DNA of 64,000 nt from positions 94,135,470-94,199,469 of the forward strand of contig OW121848.1 in NCBI GenBank assembly GCA_933228895.1, in the 5' to 3' direction. Of this stretch, positions 57,799 to 64,000 are shown piece by piece (the first letter of the stretch is position 1; the number at the start of each line of letters is the position of its first letter). Below the pieces are notes generated by a model, which had not been told where the DNA came from, ran no database searches, and saw only the letters and a list, made by a program, of their open reading frames with translations. This stretch comes from Platycnemis pennipes. Taxonomy: Eukaryota > Arthropoda > Insecta > Odonata > Platycnemididae. A program made the translations under genes and the position numbers.

Positions 57799-57934
57799 TT
57801 AACTTAGATGGTTATCAAAGTGGACATTGAAGAGGGCTGATTCACCAGGAGGGAATGTCACGGAACATATTGGGCATACGAAACAAATGTTTAAATCGTG
57901 AAGAGTCTCAAGGTTTTGCCATTTGCCCTTATCC
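57799..57934 (-). CDS. Terminal exon of a gene ending in a UBZ1-like zinc finger
   Basis: A strong acceptor (TTTATTCATCTTTTTCAG) is followed by a 44-codon exon, DKGKWQNLETLHDLN..., ending in CPICSVTFPPGESALFNVHF and DNHLS, then TAA. The C-x2-C-x(n)-F-x3-H-x3-H finger with FPP between the pairs is like the C-terminal ubiquitin-binding fingers (UBZ1) of TAX1BP1/CALCOCO proteins and related insect proteins, which act in selective autophagy and NF-kB signalling. The position of the finger at the very C terminus fits those families. Upstream exons were not found between 57.95 and 64 kb, where the sequence is mainly transposons, so they probably lie beyond the window. Two overlapping AATAAA signals follow at 57528-57519. 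Confidence 0.62.
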
Positions 57935-59451
57935 CTGAAAAAGATGAATAAAGTTGTAATAAAAATTAAGCAAACTTTCATCATTCGAATAATTAACTCC
58001 AGGAAGAAAAGAGGTATAAATTCAGCAAAAATACAGCAGTAAACAATTCACATGGAAAAAGCAATCTTAAGTGGCTATGCAAATGGAATATCGATAAATT
58101 GAGGAATCAAATCAAGCCATTTATGACCTGGCCTGATACAGACAGCCTTTCTGCACATTGTCATTCCATGGAATTGGACATATCATAGTTCTTTTTAATA
58201 GTTTAGTCTGATACCACATGATTTAATAATTATAAAATAATAAAACAAACATGCCTATAGACCTAAATGCCATTCAATATAATGTGTTAATCTTACTCCA
58301 ACAAATACATGTAGGTAATTATCATGAACAATAGGGCATTAATCATTCCATTTCTGCCATTCTGATTCTGATCAAATCCATGAAAACTAACTACAATGCA
58401 TTTACTAAGGGAGATAAATACTCATGGAGAGGAAAATAAAATTTTACAGGAGTCTAGCTAGAAAAAACTTGTTGAAATTCAACAAAGTAAAAAAATGAGC
58501 TGAGACTCAATTTATCTTTTTTGTATGGCATAAAGAAAACTTGAATAAAACTTTTTTAAAATACAGTTGAGCATCTTTAATCCAGCATAGTCAAGACCAA
58601 AGTGATACCGGATTAGGGATTTTGCCGGACAATGGGTCATGCATGGCAACTGGTCTATTTTTGACGTCTGGGATATTTTCATTGAAAGGAGTCAATTATT
58701 TATAACAACATACATTCGTTTGCCATTTACTGAACATAATTATTAAAAGAGTCACTGAGAATAATCAGAAGGAAATGGTTTCTCAATTCACAAAGTTATT
58801 ACTTAAAAGTATCGAAGTTGCGCAGTGAGTGAAAATAGTGGAAGCTAAGCATCGTGTGCATCATATTACGCATATAAAAGTGAAATATTATTATTAAAAA
58901 AGGGATTATAAAATTTGATATTTCTTATGCTGGGCTTCATGCAACATATTTCCCACCACGCTCGATTTGTTATCAGCTGATTCAGCACGAAGTCAACGCG
59001 TGGGTGGCGTCTGTATGGCTGCCCATCACTATGTTGCGGGCGACCGGACTGGATGATTCTTAAAAGACCATCAAGTAGCCTTCCTTCAACTATTTCAGGC
59101 TCATCATCTTCATCCCCACTCAGAATTATTATTATTAATTACCATTTCAGTGACTTCATCACCTGTGAAATGTTGTGTGGTGAGTGTAGCGTGGTTCCTA
59201 GCTATCCATTCCTCTAAATTTACCAATTCCATTTCCTTTAATTAAGGGTTATGGATGCTGTTTGCACAGTCAACCAACTACATCATCATAGGTTTATCCT
59301 CAGAATAATGGAATCCTTTGAAATCCCCATTTGTTTCATCTACATCAAACCTCAAAGCAGGCCACAATTTAAACCATTTGTGTTTTAGAACTCACTATGA
59401 AATACTATTCCATGCACGCAAAATTTCCCACATCATGTCTTTTAGATTATA

Positions 59452-59641
59452 CAGTCAAGCCCGTTTATAACAAAGTTGAGGGGGCCAAATATTTACTTTG
59501 TAATAACCGAACTTGGTTATGAGTGGATCATTTTTTCTGAGCTTCTCTTTGATGTTTCTCTTTGAATAGCGGGGAATACCCTTCACTTCGTTATAACCGG
59601 AACTTCGTTATAAACGGGTTTGATACAAGTGGGCTTGACTG
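59452..59641. mobile_element. 190-bp pogo-like MITE nested in the Tigger element
   Basis: The ends CAGTCAAGCCCGTTTATAAC and (inverted) CAGTCAAGCCCACTTGTATC are flanked by TA on both sides. Internal GTTATAACGAA-type repeats. It splits the transposase remnant. Confidence 0.8.
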
Positions 59642-60541
59642 TATCTGTTTCTGAAATAGTTTAGCCTGTTCCATTAGCATTTGGACAAAAATACTAACTA
59701 AGCCCTTTAATTCAACGCAATAAAAACCACACGATCTAAATCAGCTCTTAAACCTTCTCTCATAGTTTTTCTCTCTGTCATCTATTTCTTTGTGTCACTT
59801 TAACCTTTTCCACTTGGGTGTTGAGTGATACTCTCTCGACACAGCATAGCTCACTATCAACTCGCGTGTTGAGTATCACTAGACACATTACATCCAGGGG
59901 CATTTAAAATTTAATTCCGAGTGGACTAGTGATATAGAGGGTGAAAAAATCTGAGTGCAAAGGGTTAACAGTATAATTTTGAGGATTTTCTCTTTCTGCT
60001 TCTTAATGTGTTATATTGCCGAAGATCCCACGTGACGTATGTTTAAGACAAAAGCTCTACCGATCAGTGCATCGAAGCAAGGGTGTCAAGCTTTTTCACA
60101 ACTTGCACTTCTTCTGCAATCGTAACGTTTTTTACTAATGCTCACTCCTCTGCTGTTGCCACAACTGCATAAATAAGACATGACTAGGGAGAAACATAAG
60201 CAGATAACAAATAATTTTATCAAATTACGTCTAGTTGCCAATCAAAAATGTGCGAACCATTGAAATTGGCCGATCTGTAAACTAGTCATCCGTCTCGACG
60301 ATGTCTTCAAATTTGTATGTTTAGTTCAAGTTGCAGAATACTTCCAGTGTACACGAAATGCCAGAAATTAATATGCTTAAATTATTCTGATTCTCGGAAC
60401 AGGAAAATTAACGTTAAGAATGGCATAATATCTCAGCAGGTTATGAAACAATGTTTCGGTAAAAATTTTGCCGGCATTTTCACATAGTACAGGGTAGGTG
60501 GTCATGGCAAAATTGCCGGATTATGGGTGTTTCCGGATTAA

Positions 60542-60806
60542 CCCTCTTAGTGCGGCGGGCCAATATATCGGCCCAATATCAATATATTGTTCAATTTTGT
60601 GAAACTAAAATAATATTTAATTTTCAGTCCCTGTTAAAAAATTTCGTCATTGTTAGTTAGTTCAACTTGAGTAATGTAAAAAACTGCAATTGGACATTTA
60701 TAACAATAGCTTCATAATGTTTTTCTTTCCTAAGGTGCTACAATTTATTAAATTAACCTCCGCATTTCTCGCTAGTACTCCAGAAAAAAAGTTAGAACTA
60801 AGAGGG
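60542..60806. mobile_element. 265-bp piggyBac-type MITE nested in the Tigger end
   Basis: TTAA on both sides (60538-60541, 60807-60810), ends CCCTCTTAGTGCGG and (inverted) CCCTCTTAGTTCTA. It sits within the terminal inverted repeat of the Tigger element, which becomes continuous when it is removed. Confidence 0.8.
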
Positions 60807-61079
60807 TTAAGGGTGTCAACTGTAGTTTACCTCCTATATGTCAGTACAGTCCTGGAGGAGAAGTTTAATATCTTCCTTTTCATTTGAACTACTGATCACG
60901 AAAAAAATTTTATTTTAGAATATGATGCTAATTAATTTAACAAATTCCTATAAATATGAAAAGAAATAATACTCCTACTAAAGAGGCTAAAATCAGGGAT
61001 CAAAATGGGGATCTACTGAATTTGGTCAGTCTGAATTTACAAGGCACTTTTTTATTTTATGGAGGCTGAGTGTGTCAGT

Positions 61080-63660
61080 TGGTAGGTAGGTATTGATTTT
61101 TGGGGTGCTTCGACAGCCAAGGTCATTTCGCAGCACCCATTTTCTAATTTATCCATATGAAATATATTAAACTATATTTACGGTAGATCAAAATAAGACT
61201 AAAAATAAGAATAAAAACATGTCTGTATCAGATTATATTTTATTAAAAAGGTCAGTTTCTTTTAGCGGCATTATGACACGGTTAAGACGATCAGGGTCAT
61301 TGCCTAGAACATGCTCTAGGCTCCCCCTGATCCCTAACCTGAGGTGTGTATTCCGGTATAAGATACAATCCGTCAGGATGTGTCGCACACTGAGTGGCAT
61401 GTTGCACTCATTGCAGAGAGGCGGTTCCTTCTCTTGGGTGAAGAGATACGAGTGAGTGAGATGGCAATGGCCTATTCGCAGTCGTGCAATGACGACTTCC
61501 TCTCTGCGACTGCTCCTGATGGACGTGGGCCATGCTGCCGTTACCGGTTTTAAGCTGCGTAATTTATTGTTTGAAAGATCGCTCCATTGCTCCTGCCACT
61601 GTTGGAAAACTGAACCCTTTAGATGGGACCGAAGGTCTTCGAAAGGTACCAGAGTTGATGTGCAATTTTCTTCTTTTATGCGCAATTGCATCGACACGTT
61701 CATTCCCGACAATTCCCATGTGGCTGGGAACCCAAAGAAAGATGATGGTGACTCCCTTCTTTTGAAGGGAGAGCAGCGACTCATGGATCTGCTGGCATAA
61801 TGGGTTCGTAGAAGTACAGTGGGAAATAGAGTTTAGGGCACTTAGAGAGTCAGAGCAAATTGCGAAGGATCCTCCACTACTGTCTATCCTACACAGAGCA
61901 ATCTTTATAGCGAACAGCTCCGCCGTGAATACACTGCACAGTGGACTGAGTTTAGCCTTTATGGTACCATGATAAGAAGAAACTACAGCACAGGCACAGG
62001 CAGTAGGAGACTTCGACCCATCTGTGAATACAGTGACAAAATTGGGGTGGTTGCCCAGGAACACAGAGAAGGCACGCTGGCACTCAGCAGCAGTGGTGGA
62101 AGCCTTTGGACGATCACTTAGGAGCATCTTTATTATAGGAGTAGGAGTTAGCCATGGTGGGTGGTTAGATGACCTGACAGGGTATAAATCTGGTAGACCA
62201 ACTCCTCGTTCTCGAATAAAATAGTTAAAATGCACATTGGCAGGCCGTGTGGCCTTTGTCTTATGGTTAAAAACATCTAAAAATCGTGGTTTTGAAAACA
62301 AGTTAAAACATGGATGCGTCTTCATCGCTAAAACCTTTGAGGCGTAGTTGCATATTAGCAGGTTCCTCCTGATTTCCAAGGGTGGTTTGCCAGCATCGCA
62401 GTGGATGCTTGGCACTGGGCTGGTGCGAAAGGCACCGGTGGCCAGCCTAAGCCCAGTGTTATGCAAAACTGTAAGGGTTCGCAGGTATGATTTACGGGTA
62501 GCACCGTAAATAATAGACCCGTAGTCTAGTCTGGATCTAACTAGTGACCTATAGAGCAGGAGCATTGAAGTTCTATCCGCACCCCAGGATCTATTTGATA
62601 ACACGCGTAAAATATTTAGGGAGGCTTGACATCTTGATTTTAAAAAACTAATGTGGCTCTTCCAATTCAGCCGCCTATCTAAAACCAAACCCAAAAACCG
62701 GGCAGAATCTACACATTTTAATGTGTAGTTGCCTAGCCGTAGAGTAGGTTGAGGGAACACACCTCTTAACCTGTGAAAATGGATACAACATGTTTTTTCT
62801 TTAGAAAACCGGTATCCGTTTTCCCGGGACCACGCTGATATCCTATTGAGTGTCATTTGCAGTCGTCGCTCAGCCATAGACATTTTGGCGGAACGGCAGA
62901 ATATTGCCAAATCATCCACGAATAGCGATGCTTCCACTGGCGATTCTATACAGTCAGTTACGCATTTCATGGCAATAGCAAATAGAGTGACGCTTAACAC
63001 CGAACCTTGTGGGATTCCGTTTTCCTGTATGCAGGTATTGGAAAGGCGGATCCGCACCTTAAAAACTCGGTCACTCAGAAAATTTTGAACAAAAACAGGA
63101 AGATTCCCTTTAAAACCCCACTTATGTAGGGATTGAAGAATCTTGTAGCACCATGTTGTGTCATAGGCTTTCTCTGTGTCAAAAAAGATTCCAATTGCAT
63201 GTTGGCGAAGAACGAATGCTTCTTGGATGAAGCTCTCAATTCTCACTAAGTGATCCACAGTACTTCGGTGTTTCCGAAAACCACATTGTACGTCGGAGAG
63301 AAGGTTCCGCTTCTCCAAACACCAGATAAGTCTTCGATTGACCATTCTCTCCATTAATTTGCAAAGGCACGACGTGAGAGAAATAGGCCGATAATTCTCC
63401 ATCGATGATTTTTCTTTACCCTGCTTAGGTATCGGGACCACCACCGACTCATGCCAATTACTTGGGAAATCCCTGTCCTTCCATATGCGGTTACATGTGA
63501 GTAGCAATTCAACCAGTATTGGCCTGGGAGTATGCCGTAGGAAGGCATTATGTATTCCGTCGCTTCCCGAGGCAGTGTCTTTAAGGTTTTCAATTGCTGA
63601 CTGGAGTTCCCATAATGTGAACGGCGCATTGTGGCTGGCTCCTTCGGTATCCAGTTGCAG
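61080..63660 (-). mobile_element. I-type LINE, 5'-truncated, with RNase H
   Basis: On the minus strand the frame opens within the reverse transcriptase (ASGSDGIHNAFLRHTPRP, about 63600), then VVVPIPKQGKEKSSMENYRP, IPQGSVLSVTLF and the catalytic SLFVDDLAIFC (62901-62930), then RNase H (FTDGSKS, AELFAIKIAL, SDSLSAL, WVPSHMGIVGNE). A single-base shift near 61680 moves the frame to IKEENCTSTLVPFEDLRS, ending with a zinc motif CNECNMPLSVRHILTDC and a stop at 61233. RT plus RNase H, the YVDD-like box and the C-terminal CCHC fit the I clade. Nearly intact apart from the 5' end and one shift, so it is among the youngest elements here. Confidence 0.85.
61233..63507 (-). pseudogene. Pol ORF of the I-type LINE (one frameshift)
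   Basis: The 647-codon frame 63507-61564 covers reverse transcriptase and RNase H. The last 183 codons lie in the next frame (61784-61233). No upstream apurinic endonuclease remains. All overlapping plus-strand open frames are shadows. Confidence 0.85.
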
Positions 63661-63719
63661 TCCAAATAATTACTTATAACATGAAAGATAATGTCAAGGA
63701 CTGTAAATACAACCACGGA

Positions 63720-64000
63720 TCAATTAAGTGAGTGAAAATATCATTTTAAATAGCTCTCTTGATAATATCTTTTCGCCATTCACCCAAAACACCCACAGCA
63801 TTGGTTAAACTAGGGTTCAATTTTTAGGAACTGGCTGTGGAATTATTATTTAAATATCTTTGATAGTAACAGGAGTTCGATGTAGCGAGTGGTTTTTTGG
63901 CTCCTGAGAGCTCTCCTTAAATAGAGGCTCAACTGTAAAACCAAAACTGGCAAGGAAGTACCTTTCAGCACCACAGGCAATACTGGACTCAGAGAGACAG
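63720..64000. other. Window end, nothing recognised
   Basis: No coding motif. The missing upstream exons of the UBZ1-like gene would have to lie in or beyond this part. Confidence 0.4.

Larger units (their letters stand above)
58564..60822 (-). mobile_element. Tigger/pogo DNA transposon with decayed transposase
   Basis: TA flanks both ends (58562-58563 and 60823-60824). The ends are CAGTTGAGCATCTTTAATCC and (inverted, after removing the nested MITE) CAGTTGACACCCTTAATCCG. The minus-strand interior reads MMWEILRAWNSIS, HKWFKLWPALRFD and LVNLEEWIARNHA, the C-terminal region of Tigger-type transposases, with several stops. The DDE core is not readable. Confidence 0.75.

Noticed and set aside
61456..62224. 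Plus-strand ORFs over the I-type LINE
   Set aside because: They are antisense shadows of the RNase H and C-terminal coding region.
1..64000. CRISPR arrays, operons, prophage or plasmid functions
   Set aside because: No direct-repeat/spacer array and no prokaryotic gene organisation; introns and transposons show a eukaryotic genome.

Overview
The window is a piece of a large, AT-rich, transposon-rich arthropod genome, most likely an insect. Reasons: small coding exons with GT/AG introns up to 8 kb, a secreted CUB-domain protein of the type abundant in insects, an insect-style Ly6/uPAR protein, and many old Helitron, piggyBac-like, Tigger, RTE, I-type, CR1/jockey-like, Penelope-like and tRNA-SINE copies. 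I cannot name the species. There is no operon, CRISPR array, rRNA or convincing tRNA gene.

Three host genes are supported, all on the minus strand. (A) 23693 down to 7235: a seven-exon secreted CUB-domain protein, predicted 396 residues. All six splice junctions agree in phase, and a TATA/Inr pair lies in a CpG-rich promoter near 23.85 kb. (B) 57316 down to 48580: a three-exon, 168-residue GPI-anchored Ly6/uPAR-like protein with an 8-kb second intron full of retroelements. (C) 57934-57799: the last exon of a gene ending in a C2H2-type zinc finger like the UBZ1 fingers of TAX1BP1/CALCOCO proteins. Its poly(A) signals lie about 200 bp upstream of the Ly6 start codon.

Layout: 0-5.2 kb, transposon debris and a complete-looking 1.9-kb Helitron; 7.2-23.9 kb, the CUB gene with intronic LINE, Penelope, SINE and foldback insertions; 24-30.6 kb, mostly featureless with SINEs; 30.6-32.6 kb, a second Helitron of the same family holding a LINE 3' end; 34.2-37.1 kb, a TTAA-flanked piggyBac-like element with RTE reverse-transcriptase remains and a 48-bp-arm hairpin; 38.2-39.0 kb, a terminal-inverted-repeat element; 39.4-40.1 kb, a pyrimidine-rich tract; 40.1-40.8 kb, a decayed replication-initiator/SF3-helicase gene resembling those of CRESS-DNA viruses (endogenous viral element); 41.3 kb, a short repeated GTTAC motif array; 43-47.2 kb, SINEs and an 811-bp foldback; 48.6-57.9 kb, genes B and C; 58.6-60.8 kb, a Tigger/pogo element carrying two nested MITEs; 61.1-63.7 kb, an I-type LINE with RNase H and one frameshift.

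The host genes are inferred from open frames, splice-site strength, phase agreement and family patterns read by eye. No alignment or transcript data were available. Most mobile copies are broken, and their family names come from termini and protein motifs.
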